Counted from the stretch's first letter, positions 1 through 10,052 are shown. The stretch: DNA of 64,000 bases from Stenotrophomonas maltophilia (GCF_002205165.1 NZ_NIVS01000012.1:1-64000), one strand, 5' to 3'. Translations and numbers: made by a program. Notes: generated by a model from the letters alone, not told the origin.

Positions 1-125
1 GCGTGCGGGACGGCGCGCTGCCGCCACAGGCAAGGCGCACGCTCAATGGCACGCTGCTGGAGACGCGGCTGTGCTGGGATGACATGCGCCAGCAATTGGA
101 GACCCTGCGGGAGCGCGACACATGA
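1..125 (+). CDS. 3' end of an unidentified gene (partial)
   Basis: An open frame enters from the left edge and stops with TGA at 123-125, giving about 40 C-terminal residues (ending QQLETLRERDT). The tail is hydrophilic and probably helical. Its third codon positions are G/C-rich like those of the real genes nearby. Too little is present to name a family, and the frame could be fortuitous. Confidence 0.4.
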   Translation, partial: VRDGALPPQARRTLNGTLLETRLCWDDMRQQLETLRERDT

Positions 126-259
126 GCGCGGATGAGCCAGCGCGCATGCACAATGCGCCACCACGAACACATGCGGAGCAACACATGCCCCCGGTGCAGC
201 CCCGGTGCATGTCGTTTCCGTCGTCCTGCCCTATGCGCCTGGCGCGGCCCGACCTATGA

Positions 260-281
260 GGGCTGCGCGGTTGCGCAGCCC
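260..281. terminator. 9-bp perfect stem-loop, possible terminator
   Basis: Arms 260-268 and 273-281 are perfectly complementary around a GGTT loop. It lies just past the stop of the small minus-strand gene at 299-463. No T-run follows on either strand, so termination is an inference from position. Confidence 0.3.
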
Positions 282-298
282 ACCCTGCGGCGAAGCGA

Positions 299-463
299 TT
301 ACTTCTGCTGCGGCTTGTTGCCGGCGTCAGGTGCCTTTTTGGTGTCCTGTTCCTGCTTCTGCTGTTTGGCCTGCGCGTCCTTGCGATCCTGTTCGGACTG
401 CGGGCCGTTCTGGGCAGCAGCGGCATTTTTGACGTTGTTTTCGTTGTTCTGCATGGTGGACAT
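299..463 (-). CDS. small hydrophilic Gln/Lys/Asn-rich protein (54 aa)
   Basis: A 54-residue protein starting MSTMQNNENN and ending GNKPQQK. It is extremely hydrophilic, rich in Q, K, N, D and A, and has no Cys, Trp, membrane segment or signal peptide, so it is probably disordered. The ATG at 463 was preferred over an upstream start because a GGAG Shine-Dalgarno lies 6-7 nt before it. A stem-loop follows the stop. I do not recognise a family and propose no function. Confidence 0.5.
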   Translation of the reverse strand: MSTMQNNENNVKNAAAAQNGPQSEQDRKDAQAKQQKQEQDTKKAPDAGNKPQQK

Positions 464-601
464 GGGTAACTCCAAGGCGACGTCATGTCGCACGTTGATC
501 GTGGACCTGACGCTGTTACGCGCCGGTCGCACTTGCATGAGCACGGGGTCAGCATCGTCTCAGCGGACGCTGGCAATGCAGCACTTTCGGCTGAACAGGG
601 A

Positions 602-640
602 GATCGCAGACCCGCGCATACGCGCGGTATGCATGCGATC
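602..640. repeat. nested inverted repeat upstream of the LprI-like lipoprotein gene
   Basis: Outer arms 602-608 and 634-640 (GATCGCA/TGCGATC) enclose inner arms 616-621 and 627-632 (GCATAC/GTATGC). It lies 45 nt before the start codon at 685. It could be an operator or a 5' leader hairpin. The 464-684 spacer otherwise shows no gene. Confidence 0.3.
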
Positions 641-684
641 ACGCACAATAGGCTGTCTTTGAGCTGATCGTTGTTGGAGGTGCC

Positions 685-1353
685 ATGAAACGTGTCGTCC
701 TGTTGAGCCTCGGGGCGCTTGCGCTCGTGGCGTGCTCCAAGCCGGAACCTGCCGATCAGGCGGCCCCGCCGTCGCCCTCCGAGGCCCCCACGGCCGCCGA
801 CCCTGCCGACCCCGCCGCTGCCGCCACCCAGTCACCGTCGTTCGATTGCGCCAAGGCGCAATCCGAGGCCGAGAAGCTGGTGTGTGTGGACCCGCGCCTG
901 GCCGCGCTGGACCGTCAGCTGGCTGCGCTCTACAAGCGTGTGCAGACCAGCCCGGACGAGCTGGACATCGCGGCCGAACAGCGTGGCTGGATCAAGGGGC
1001 GCGATGCCTGCTCGCGCGCGGTGGAACCCAAGCGCTGCCTGGTGGAGTCCTATCAGACCCGTCTGGTCGAGCTGACCATCAACGGCGGCGGCATCCAGAT
1101 ACCCGCCAAGGTCGAGTACCGCTGCGACGACAACAGCAAGCCGGTGACGGCGGTGTTCTACAACGACATCGACCCGACGGCTGCCGTGGTCAGCTGGGGC
1201 AACGACCAGGCGATCGTCTTCCCGATGCCGGTCACCCAGGACGAGAACAATGGCGGGCGCTGGGGCCGTGAAGGCGTCGATCTGCGCACCCACGATGACC
1301 AGACCACGCTGGAGTTCTACGGCACCACGCTGCAGTGCCAGGTCGCCAAGTGA
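685..1353 (+). CDS. lipoprotein with LprI-type and MliC-like domains; probable lysozyme inhibitor
   Basis: A 222-aa lipoprotein: short signal peptide with lipobox LVAC, lipidated Cys17, then a Pro/Ala-rich linker to about residue 50. Residues about 52-130 look like the LprI N-terminal (DUF1311) domain, with paired cysteines in CAKAQSEAEKLVC and later DAC and RCL. The C-terminal 80 residues (VEYRCDD..., ending TTLQCQVAK) resemble MliC, the membrane-bound C-type lysozyme inhibitor, with its two Cys. A GGAGG ribosome site precedes the ATG. Both families inhibit lysozyme at the periplasmic face, so the inferred role is protection of peptidoglycan. The gene converges on the DUF3011 gene 21 nt away. 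The LprI call is firmer than the MliC call. Confidence 0.8.
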   Translation: MKRVVLLSLGALALVACSKPEPADQAAPPSPSEAPTAADPADPAAAATQSPSFDCAKAQSEAEKLVCVDPRLAALDRQLAALYKRVQTSPDELDIAAEQRGWIKGRDACSRAVEPKRCLVESYQTRLVELTINGGGIQIPAKVEYRCDDNSKPVTAVFYNDIDPTAAVVSWGNDQAIVFPMPVTQDENNGGRWGREGVDLRTHDDQTTLEFYGTTLQCQVAK

Positions 1354-1374
1354 TGGCGACCGCCGCCGCGTCGC

Positions 1375-2040
1375 TCAGCGCACGCGGCGGTAGCGGACCT
1401 CGTTCTGGCGGTCGCCCACCTCGGTGGTGACGAAACCGTCGCGGCTCTGGCTGATATCGAACACACTGCTGCCGACATTGAGCTGGCCGCCGTTGATCCA
1501 GCCATTCAACGTCTGGCCGCGCGTCTGCGCACTCATGCGGCCATCGCTGTCGATGCGCATGCGGATGTCGGCATTGAAATTGGGGTTGTAGCCCTCGAAC
1601 TCGCCGATCATCCAACCGGGTACGTAGGACGTATGCCGGGCGCCCTGGTAGCTGTCGTCCTCGTAGCGCGCGTCATCCTTGTTGGCGTTGTGCGCCAGCG
1701 CCCCGAGGATGGCCGCGCCGATCAGCACGCCGGCGGCGACCTTGGCGTCGTGATTGTCATCGTCGTGGCGATCATCCCGATCGCTGCCGCCGTGGACCCG
1801 GAACGAGGCGCGGCAGCCATCGTCGACCCACACTTCACGGCGGTCATAGTCCCAGCTGCGGCCCTGGCGACAGTCCGCACCGGACAGCTTGCGGTCCAAG
1901 GTGACGTAGCCGGCGCGGGGCAGGGAACAGGATTGATAACGGTTGTCGCGGCTTTCGCAGGTGACGAAATCATCCGCGCGTGCGTTCTCGAACGGCATCA
2001 GCAATAGCAGGGGCGTGGCCAGCAGCGTACGGAAGAGCAT
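1375..2040 (-). CDS. secreted DUF3011 protein
   Basis: A 221-aa exported protein. The start at 2040 gives a clean signal peptide (MLFRTLLATPLLLLMPFENARA). Residues about 24-80 match DUF3011: spaced cysteines plus the SWDYDRREVWVDDGCRASF signature. A charged D/H-rich stretch follows, then a short hydrophobic Gly/Ala segment (VAAGVLIGAAILGALA) that could be a membrane-interacting glycine zipper. The C-terminal 80 residues look beta-rich. DUF3011 has no assigned function; export to the envelope is an inference from the signal peptide. Confidence 0.8.
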   Translation of the reverse strand: MLFRTLLATPLLLLMPFENARADDFVTCESRDNRYQSCSLPRAGYVTLDRKLSGADCRQGRSWDYDRREVWVDDGCRASFRVHGGSDRDDRHDDDNHDAKVAAGVLIGAAILGALAHNANKDDARYEDDSYQGARHTSYVPGWMIGEFEGYNPNFNADIRMRIDSDGRMSAQTRGQTLNGWINGGQLNVGSSVFDISQSRDGFVTTEVGDRQNEVRYRRVR

Positions 2041-2157
2041 GTCGTCAATTCCGGCAGGGAAGAGGAGCGCGTTCGCTGACGCCGACGATGGGCACGGCGG
2101 CATGAAATCCGGATGAAGATCGCTGCCGGCAGTCGCCCTTCAAACCGATCGATCGCC

Positions 2158-2556
2158 TCAGGCGCAGGCGGCCAGCGGCTCCTGGAAGCAGGCCCGGATC
2201 GCGTCGAGCAGTTCGCTCATGCTGTAGGGCTTGGGCAGGAAATGCATGCCCGGGCCGAGCTGCGGCACCACGACGGAGGGCTCCAGGCCCGAGGTGACCA
2301 GCACCGGCAGCCCGGGCCGTTCCTGCTTGACCCGGTGTGCCGCTTCGATACCACTGACCGCGCCCAGGCAGACATCGGTGAAGACCAGATCGAAGCGCTC
2401 GCCGGCCTGCAGCAGGCCCAGTGCGGCTTCGGCCGAACTCACGGCAACGACTTCGCAGGCCTGGCTTTCCAGCGCCATGCGGCTCAGCTCGCGGGTGTCT
2501 TCGGTGTCTTCGATCAACAGCACGCGCGGTTCGGGATGGTGCTTGGACAACAACAT
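2158..2556 (-). CDS. single-domain response regulator (CheY-like receiver)
   Basis: A 132-aa stand-alone receiver. It has the acidic pair E16/D17 (LIEDTED), the phospho-acceptor Asp61 in FTDVCLG, Ser89 in VTSG and the conserved Lys109 in LPKPYS. There is no output domain. The ATG at 2556 has AGGA about 10 nt upstream. No kinase gene lies next to it, so it is an orphan whose partner cannot be named from the window. The next gene upstream, the CPBP protease, is on the same strand about 120 nt away. Confidence 0.85.
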   Translation of the reverse strand: MLLSKHHPEPRVLLIEDTEDTRELSRMALESQACEVVAVSSAEAALGLLQAGERFDLVFTDVCLGAVSGIEAAHRVKQERPGLPVLVTSGLEPSVVVPQLGPGMHFLPKPYSMSELLDAIRACFQEPLAACA

Positions 2557-2678
2557 GGAGCGTGGTTCCTGCTTACCCCCGGACAGGGGCGCGCAAGTAT
2601 CGCGGGCCGCCGGTGAGGAGGCCGTGGACGGCGCCGAAATGCCGGGTGAATCGGCCACCTCGCCTGCCTTCGCGCGGG

Positions 2679-3443
2679 TCAGGCCAGGGTGAGCGAGCGC
2701 GTTCGACGGCGGTGCCACGCCCAGACCAGCGCGATCGCCAACCCCGCGGCCGACAGCCGCAGCACGGTCGCCGGCCAGCCCACAGCGGTGGCCTCGGTGA
2801 TCATGAACACGTTCCAGGCCAGGTTGAGCGAGACGTGCAGGGCCAGTCCGCTCCACAGGGTGTAGCCGTCCAGCGTATTGAGCCAGGCGAACACCAGCCC
2901 GCCGATCGCGGTGATGGCGAACACCTGCAGCGCCATGCCGCCGCCGCCGCCGAACGACCACCAGTGGATCGCACCGAAGATCCCCGCCTGCACCAGCGCG
3001 GCGGCGAGCCACGGCCAGCGCTGCTGGCGGTGCGCGAAGATGAAACCGAAGCCGCGGAAAATGATCTCCTCGGCGAGCGGGAACAGCGCGCCGAGCATCA
3101 GCAGCGCAAGAACGTTCTGGGTCGGATTGACTCCACCCAGCCACCACAGCCCGAGCCAGCAGGGCAGGGTCGCCAGCAGCGCCAGCGCCGGACCCTGCCA
3201 GCCATTCCAGCGCAGCCCGAGCAGGGCCTGCAGGCGTTGCCCGGGGCGCAGCAGCAGCACCGCCACGACCAGCACCAGCAGCACGCCCAGGCCGTTGTCG
3301 AGGAGGGCGCCGCCATAGGGAATCGGCAACTTCGGAATCGGCGTGCCCATCCACGCCGCGAGATCGCGCAGATTGATCGATACGGCCAGGGTCAGCACGA
3401 CCACGCAGGCGGCGAGCCAGGTGGGCAGGCGAAGGGACGGCAT
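2679..3443 (-). CDS. CPBP family intramembrane metalloprotease
   Basis: A 254-aa integral membrane protein with about seven hydrophobic segments. The three CPBP (CAAX protease/bacteriocin-processing) motifs are present: EEIIFRG with E125/E126, a His in FGAIHWW near residue 160, and HVSLNLAWN with H203 and N211. The family cleaves or modifies substrates within the membrane; the substrate here is unknown. The ATG at 3443 has GGAG 6 nt upstream, better than the upstream ATG at 3455. Confidence 0.85.
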   Translation of the reverse strand: MPSLRLPTWLAACVVVLTLAVSINLRDLAAWMGTPIPKLPIPYGGALLDNGLGVLLVLVVAVLLLRPGQRLQALLGLRWNGWQGPALALLATLPCWLGLWWLGGVNPTQNVLALLMLGALFPLAEEIIFRGFGFIFAHRQQRWPWLAAALVQAGIFGAIHWWSFGGGGGMALQVFAITAIGGLVFAWLNTLDGYTLWSGLALHVSLNLAWNVFMITEATAVGWPATVLRLSAAGLAIALVWAWHRRRTRSLTLA

Positions 3444-3596
3444 GGGACGCTCCATATCCAGGGATTGCGTGGAGTGTTGTTGACCTGCACGCGGGGAGCA
3501 TGGGGCAAAGGTCGGGGGGCCATCGGTCATGGCTGCGTTGCACCACGGTCAGGTGCGACCGGCTAGAGTGCGGCTTTACCCCTTGGACGACCGCCC

Positions 3597-3893
3597 ATGC
3601 AATGCCCCGTATGCAAGACCCAAGCGCTGCAGATGTCCGAGCGCCAGGGCATCGAGATCGACTACTGCCCGCAGTGCCGCGGCGTGTGGCTGGACCGTGG
3701 CGAGCTGGACAAGATCATCGAGCGCTCGGCCGGTGCCGCGGCGCCCGCGCCGGTGCGCGCGGCCGCACCGCCGCCGCCGGCTGCCGTGCAGCACCGCGAC
3801 ACCCGCCACCTGGGCCAGCAGCAGTACGGCGACCAGCAGGGCTACCGCAAGAAAAAGAAAGAGAGCTTCCTGTCGGACCTGTTCGACTTCTGA
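3597..3893 (+). CDS. TFIIB-type zinc-ribbon protein
   Basis: A 98-aa soluble protein. Two CxxC pairs (CPVC at residues 3-6, CPQC near 24-27) build a zf-TFIIB zinc ribbon, followed by GVWLDRGELDKI, typical of this bacterial family. An Ala/Pro-rich linker leads to a basic RKKKKE and an aromatic/acidic FLSDLFDF tail. The family is widespread and uncharacterised. It is divergent from the CPBP gene and converges on the GNAT gene 18 nt away. Confidence 0.85.
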   Translation: MQCPVCKTQALQMSERQGIEIDYCPQCRGVWLDRGELDKIIERSAGAAAPAPVRAAAPPPPAAVQHRDTRHLGQQQYGDQQGYRKKKKESFLSDLFDF

Positions 3894-3911
3894 TGCACGC
3901 CTGCGCCTGGC

Positions 3912-4424
3912 TCAGGCGCGGCGCAGGATGAATTCCCGGTCGACGCTGTCGCCGACCGGGAAATCGTATTCGCCCACCTTGCGGCAGCCATAGCGCGCAT
4001 AGAAGCGTTGCGCACCAAGATTTTCCGACCACACGCCGACCCACAGCGTGCGCCGCTGCGGTAGATCGAGCCACGCCAGGAACGCGTCCATCAGGCGTGC
4101 GCCGTGGCCACCGCTCTGGTGGCTGGCCAGCACGTACAGGCGCTTGAGTTCGATATCGCCCTCGGCGGCATCGGCATGCGGCAGGCTGTTGGGGCCTGCG
4201 GCGAGATAGCCCACCACCTGGTCCCCGTCTTCCAGCAGCCACGCCGCGTTGCGTGGATCGGCGAGCTCGTGACGCTGCGGCCCGACCGAATAGTGGCTGT
4301 GCAGGAACGCGTGCAGATCCTGCGGCGGGTACGAATCGCCGAAGGTTTCGGTATAGGTGGCGATGGCGATCGCCGACAGCGCGTCGGCATCGGCAACGGT
4401 GGCACGGCGAAGGGTCAACGTCAT
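3912..4424 (-). CDS. GNAT family N-acetyltransferase
   Basis: A 170-aa single-domain acetyltransferase. The N-terminal strand-helix (MTLTLRRATVADADALSAIA) and the acetyl-CoA-binding region around ELKRLYVLASHQSGGHGARLMDAFL follow the GNAT pattern (V/I-xx-xxRxxGxG/A), with SGGHGARLM as motif A. The later NLGAQRFYARYGCRKVGEY is the usual C-terminal motif. The acetyl acceptor cannot be predicted. Confidence 0.85.
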   Translation of the reverse strand: MTLTLRRATVADADALSAIAIATYTETFGDSYPPQDLHAFLHSHYSVGPQRHELADPRNAAWLLEDGDQVVGYLAAGPNSLPHADAAEGDIELKRLYVLASHQSGGHGARLMDAFLAWLDLPQRRTLWVGVWSENLGAQRFYARYGCRKVGEYDFPVGDSVDREFILRRA

Positions 4425-4477
4425 GGCGCAAGGCAGGCGGGCGGGGCCGGCAGCTTATGCCATCGCCGTGGCCGGCA

Positions 4478-4505
4478 GTAGTTCCGGGTGCCAGAGGCAC
4501 CCGGA
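4478..4505 (+). repeat. GTAG-headed stem-loop (SMAG-like REP element)
   Basis: The tetranucleotide GTAG (4478-4481) is followed by a perfect hairpin TCCGGGTGCC-AGA-GGCACCCGGA. This matches the architecture of the SMAG repeats known in Stenotrophomonas maltophilia (GTAG head plus GC-rich stem). It lies between copB and the GNAT gene and may also help terminate the copLAB transcript. Confidence 0.65.
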
Positions 4506-4524
4506 CACTGTCATGCCCCGTGGA

Positions 4525-5562
4525 TCAGAACCAGACCCGCACGCCCGCCACCCAGCGGGTATCGCGGGCGCGCTCGCCTGCGGCCTCGTGGTAGTCGGCG
4601 GTATCGCCGAACATCCGCTCGTGGCTGATGCCGATGTAGGGCGCGAAGCGGCGGCTGAACTCGTAGCGCAGGCGCAGCCCGGCCTCGAGTTTGTTGAGGC
4701 CGGCGCCATTGCCGTACGCCGGCTCATCCTTGGCCGAGAAGGTGGCCTCCACCAGCGGCTGCAGGATCAAGCGGTTGGTCAGCAGCAGCTCGTACTCCAC
4801 TTCCAGCGTGGCCGCGAACTGGCCGCCTTCGCCGACATAGGCCGTGGCAGAGGTCTCGAACTTGTACGGTGCCAAGCCCTGGATGCCGAATGCCGCCCAG
4901 GTGCGTGAATCGGCCGGGCGGAAATCCTGCTTCACGCCGACCAGCACGTCCCACCACGGCGATACGCTGCGGCCGTACATCACTTCCAGGTTGGCCGATC
5001 CGGTGCGGCCGTCACTGCGCTCGCCTTCGCTGCGCAGCCACAGCCGGTTGATGTTGCCACCGACCCAGCCGCTGGCTTCCCATGCCTGGCCGGTGCCGTG
5101 CTGGCCGTCCCAATGTTCCAGGCGGTTGACCAACAGCATGCTGTGGATCTCCGGCGCATGCTCCATGGCACCGTGGTCGATCGGGGGGAACGCGGCGAGG
5201 CGGTCGGCGGCCGTCACCACCGGAATCGGCTCGCGCGGTTCGGTGGGCGCAGGCGGTTTCGGCGTGCCATGCCCCATCGCAGCATGATCCATCGTTGAAT
5301 GGTCCATCTGGCTGTGATCAACGCTGCCGTGGTCCATCGTTGAATGGTCCATCTTGCTGTGATCGGCGCTGCCGTGGTCCATCGTTGAATGGTCCATCTT
5401 GCTGTGATCGACGCTGCCGTCATCCGCCGGTGGCGCATCGGTCGTGGCCGTGGTCGGCATCGTGGAATGGCCGGCATGCGACTGCGCCCACGCCGGGGCG
5501 GACACGGCCAGCAGCAGGGCAGCGCTCAGGGTGGATATCGCGGTAAGAGGAGCGCGGCTCAT
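4525..5562 (-). CDS. copB: copper resistance protein CopB (outer membrane)
   Basis: A 345-aa protein with signal peptide MSRAPLTAISTLSAALLLAV...AWA and a Met/Asp/His-rich N-terminus built from three 15-residue repeats (residues 49-93). From about residue 125 it has the CopB beta-barrel: HSMLLVNRLE, WVGGNINRLWLRSEGER, a C-terminal VAGVRVWF ending in aromatic Phe. CopB sits in the outer membrane and sequesters or exports copper together with CopA. Its start overlaps the copA stop (ATGA at 5559-5562), so the two are translationally coupled. Confidence 0.93.
   Translation of the reverse strand: MSRAPLTAISTLSAALLLAVSAPAWAQSHAGHSTMPTTATTDAPPADDGSVDHSKMDHSTMDHGSADHSKMDHSTMDHGSVDHSQMDHSTMDHAAMGHGTPKPPAPTEPREPIPVVTAADRLAAFPPIDHGAMEHAPEIHSMLLVNRLEHWDGQHGTGQAWEASGWVGGNINRLWLRSEGERSDGRTGSANLEVMYGRSVSPWWDVLVGVKQDFRPADSRTWAAFGIQGLAPYKFETSATAYVGEGGQFAATLEVEYELLLTNRLILQPLVEATFSAKDEPAYGNGAGLNKLEAGLRLRYEFSRRFAPYIGISHERMFGDTADYHEAAGERARDTRWVAGVRVWF
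5284..5418 (-). repeat. three 45-bp tandem repeats inside copB
   Basis: Three in-frame 45-nt units encode GS(V/A)DHS(K/Q)MDHSTMDH three times (residues 49-63, 64-78, 79-93). Each unit adds Met and His ligands suited to Cu(I)/Cu(II). Near-identical units make copy-number change by slippage likely. Confidence 0.9.
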
Positions 5563-7352
5563 TCTTCGATCCTCACTTCGCGCATCATGCCTGCTTCCAT
5601 GTGGTACAGCAGGTGGCAGTGGTAGGCCCAGCGGCCGAGCGCGTCGGCGCGCACGCGATAGGTGCGGCGGGTACCGGGGGGCATGTCGATGGTGTGCTTG
5701 CGCAGGTGGAACTCGCCGTCGGCGTTCTCCAGATCGCTCCACACGCCGTGCAGATGGATCGGGTGCTGCATCATCGTGTCGTTGACCAGCACGATGCGCA
5801 TGCGCTCACCGTAGTTCAGGCGTAGCGGTTCGGCGCTGGCAAAGGGAATGCCATCGAAGGACCAGCTGAATTTCTCCATGTGGCCGGTCAGGTGCAGCTC
5901 GACCTCGCGCCCGGGATCGCGCCCATCGGGATCGTCGAACAGGCTGCGCATCGCGCCGTAGGTCAGCACGTGGCGGCCGTTGTCGCGCAGGCCGATGCCG
6001 GGGTCGTCGAGCTTGGGGTCGGTGGCCATGCTCTGCATGTCCACCAGCGGGTTGCCCTTTTCGCTGGCCGGGTGGCGCGGGGCCTTCGGATCAGCGCCGT
6101 GTGCGCCGTGCCCCATGCTGGCACCGCAGCCACCTTCCATGCCCTTCATGTCGTGGCCCGCCATGCCGCCCGCGGCATGCCCCATGTCATGGCCCATGTC
6201 GCTCATGGTCAGCAGCGGGCGTGGGTCGCGGTTGGGAATCGGTGCCTGCAGGCCGTGGCGGACCGCCAGCGTGCCGGCGGCATAGCCGGTGCGGCCCATG
6301 TCCTGACAGAAGATCGTGTAGGCATCCTGTCCGCTGGGCTCGACGATCACGTCGAATGTCTCGGCCGGCGCGATGCGGAATTCGTCGATGCTGACCGGAT
6401 GGATGTACTGGCCATCGGCGGCGACCACGGTCATTTTCAGGCCCGGGATGCGCACGTCGAAATAGGTCATCGATCCCCCGTTGATGAAGCGCAGCAGCAC
6501 CTTCTCCCCGCTACGGAACAGCCCGGTCCAGTTGCCGGCCGGGGCGGTGCCGTTGAGCAGATAGGTGTAGGTGTGGGCGTTGATGTCGGAGATGTCGGTC
6601 GGCGTCATCCGCATCCGGCCCCACATGCCACGGTCGGCGGTGGCGGCCGCCCAACCGTCCTTGCGCACATCGCGCAGGAAGTCCGGCACCGTGCGCTTGT
6701 AGTAGTTGTCGTACTCGGCAAGCTTCTTCATGCGCCGGAACAGCGCGCCGGGGTCCAGGTCGGTCCAGTCCGAGAGCAGGATCACGTGCTCGCGGTCGGC
6801 GTGATAGGGCGCCGGCTCGATCGGGTCGATGATCAACGCACCGTACAGGCCGGCCTGTTCCTGGAACATGGAATGGCTGTGGTACCAGTACGTGCCCGAC
6901 TGCTTGAGAGTGAAACGGTACTGGTAGGCCTCGCCCGGGGCGATGCCGTTGAAGCTCAGGCCGGGCACGCCGTCCATGTTGGCCGGCAGCAGCAGGCCGT
7001 GCCAGTGGATGGAGGTCGGGTGGCCCTGCAGCGTATTGGCCACCCGGATGTTGACCGTCTGGCCTTCGCGCCAGCGCAGGATCGGCGCCGGCAGGCTGCC
7101 GTTGACGGTGATCGCCGGGCGGGTGCGGCCGGTGAAGTTGGCCAGCGATTCGCCGATGCTCAGCTGCACATCATGGCTGCTGAGCACCTGCGGGGCAGCG
7201 GCCAGGCCGGGACCGGCGGCCGCGAAGGCACGCGGGCTCAGGCCGGTCGCGGCCAGGCCGGCGACCACGCCGCCGGCAGCCACGCCCTGCACGAACAGGC
7301 GGCGTGACGGCATGGGCGGGGTGCCCGTGCCGGGGATTTTGGGGAAAGACAT
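5559..7352 (-). CDS. copA: periplasmic multicopper oxidase CopA
   Basis: A 597-aa multicopper oxidase. A twin-arginine signal (SRRLFVQGVAAGGVVAGLAATG) implies Tat export in folded, copper-loaded form. The copper sites are visible: HWHG, YWYHSH, HPIHLHG and YHCHLLYHMEAGMM near the C-terminus. A Met/His-rich insert (MSDMGHDMGHAAGG..., MKGMEGGCGASMGHG) at about residues 380-420 is typical of CopA/PcoA. The start at 7352 has GGAG 5 nt upstream. It oxidises Cu(I) and binds copper in the periplasm. It lies between copL (105 nt upstream) and copB (4-nt overlap). Confidence 0.95.
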   Translation of the reverse strand: MSFPKIPGTGTPPMPSRRLFVQGVAAGGVVAGLAATGLSPRAFAAAGPGLAAAPQVLSSHDVQLSIGESLANFTGRTRPAITVNGSLPAPILRWREGQTVNIRVANTLQGHPTSIHWHGLLLPANMDGVPGLSFNGIAPGEAYQYRFTLKQSGTYWYHSHSMFQEQAGLYGALIIDPIEPAPYHADREHVILLSDWTDLDPGALFRRMKKLAEYDNYYKRTVPDFLRDVRKDGWAAATADRGMWGRMRMTPTDISDINAHTYTYLLNGTAPAGNWTGLFRSGEKVLLRFINGGSMTYFDVRIPGLKMTVVAADGQYIHPVSIDEFRIAPAETFDVIVEPSGQDAYTIFCQDMGRTGYAAGTLAVRHGLQAPIPNRDPRPLLTMSDMGHDMGHAAGGMAGHDMKGMEGGCGASMGHGAHGADPKAPRHPASEKGNPLVDMQSMATDPKLDDPGIGLRDNGRHVLTYGAMRSLFDDPDGRDPGREVELHLTGHMEKFSWSFDGIPFASAEPLRLNYGERMRIVLVNDTMMQHPIHLHGVWSDLENADGEFHLRKHTIDMPPGTRRTYRVRADALGRWAYHCHLLYHMEAGMMREVRIEE

Positions 7353-7400
7353 TGCAACTCCGGATCCGATTCGAATGGCACACGCGGTGCCGGCAACGCA

Positions 7401-7419
7401 CGCACACCCGAGGTGTGCG
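7401..7419 (-). promoter_or_regulatory. stem-loop in the copL-copA gap
   Basis: Eight-bp perfect arms (CGCACACC/GGTGTGCG) around a 3-nt loop lie about 50 nt before the copA start. Its position suggests an attenuator or mRNA-processing site between the regulatory and structural genes. No T-run follows. This is inference from position only. Confidence 0.3.
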
Positions 7420-7457
7420 GGCAGGGCATCAGACACGCGCTCGCAGAGCGCGGCGGA

Positions 7458-7853
7458 TCAGGCGATCGGAGGGCGGGTGATGCGGTCCAGCGGGGGCGTC
7501 GGCAGGGTCGGATGGCCCGCCGGCAGCGGCACCAGCGACACCGGTGGTGGCGTGGCCAGCCAGGCGACCTGGACAGTCAGGCTGGGTTGCTGCGCACAAC
7601 TGCGCAGGCAATCCTTGATCTTGCAGTGGTCGCCATCGTGCGGCGCCTGTACGCCGGTAGTGCCGGCCGCCATGGCGTGGTGATCGTGCCCGCCGGTGGC
7701 CGGCGCGTCGCCATGGCAGGGGGGCGCCGCACTGCTGGCGGTGGTCGGCTCGGCCAACGCCAGCGCCATCGGGCCGGCCATGGCCACGTTCAGCCCGTTG
7801 AGCAACAGGCTGAGCATCAGGACGACTCGCAGGAGCAGGCCAGGGGCGGACAT
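7458..7853 (-). CDS. copL: CopL family copper-binding regulatory protein
   Basis: A 131-aa small exported protein. Start at 7853 with TAAGGTGAGG immediately upstream and an N-terminal hydrophobic segment (LLLRVVLMLSLLLNGLNVAMA). The mature part carries a His/Cys/Met cluster: HGD, GGHDHHAMAAG, and DGDHCKIKDCLRSCAQQ. This fits CopL, the first gene of the Xanthomonas copLAB operon, needed there for copper-inducible expression of copAB. Its mechanism is poorly understood. It is followed by a 105-nt spacer with a hairpin and then copA. Confidence 0.88.
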   Translation of the reverse strand: MSAPGLLLRVVLMLSLLLNGLNVAMAGPMALALAEPTTASSAAPPCHGDAPATGGHDHHAMAAGTTGVQAPHDGDHCKIKDCLRSCAQQPSLTVQVAWLATPPPVSLVPLPAGHPTLPTPPLDRITRPPIA

Positions 7854-7947
7854 GGGCCTCACCTTACTGCCAAACCCGTGCGGCCGCACCTGCAGCTGAA
7901 CGCATGGTTCAACTCTGAAGCCCGGTCTGCCTGAACGCGCCGTGGCA

Positions 7948-9753
<1,806 letters not shown>

Positions 9754-9882
9754 CGCGCTAGTTTACCTTGCCCGGGCTGGCGGCCGTGTCCTCTGATGCC
9801 GGATCGGTGTGTAGGGAAGCCGGGCCCAGAGCCAGAGCCAGAGCTGAAGCACAAAGCGCCGGGCGTCGCCTCTTACGGGGTT

Positions 9883-9990
9883 GGCGCGGTGTGGGTGGGT
9901 CTGCAGGACCCGCCGTGAACCCATCCCTGGGGGCTCGTGAGCGGCATCCATGCCGCTCCAACGGTCCTGCAGACCCACCCACACCGCGCC
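9883..9990 (+). repeat. hairpin element A: 28-bp perfect arms around conserved 48-nt core
   Basis: Left arm 9883-9910 and right arm 9963-9990 are exact reverse complements over 28 bp. Between them, 9911-9958 is a core containing AACCCATCCCTGGGGGCTCG and its own hairpin GAGCGGCAT-CC-ATGCCGCTC. The same core is found in opposite orientation in element B, with different outer arms. No coding capacity. Confidence 0.9.
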
Positions 9991-10052
9991 GTCGACACGT
10001 GGCTGGTGTCCAACGGAGAGCCAGTCAAAAGCCGGTCACCAACCAGTCAAAC

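Noticed and set aside
122..262. 46-codon frame starting ATG at 122, overlapping the partial gene end
   Set aside because: Low-complexity Pro/Arg/Met content, no ribosome site, no support.
5880..7307. 475-codon plus-strand frame opposite copA
   Set aside because: Complement of the multicopper oxidase gene; no family features, Val/Gln/Arg/His-rich.
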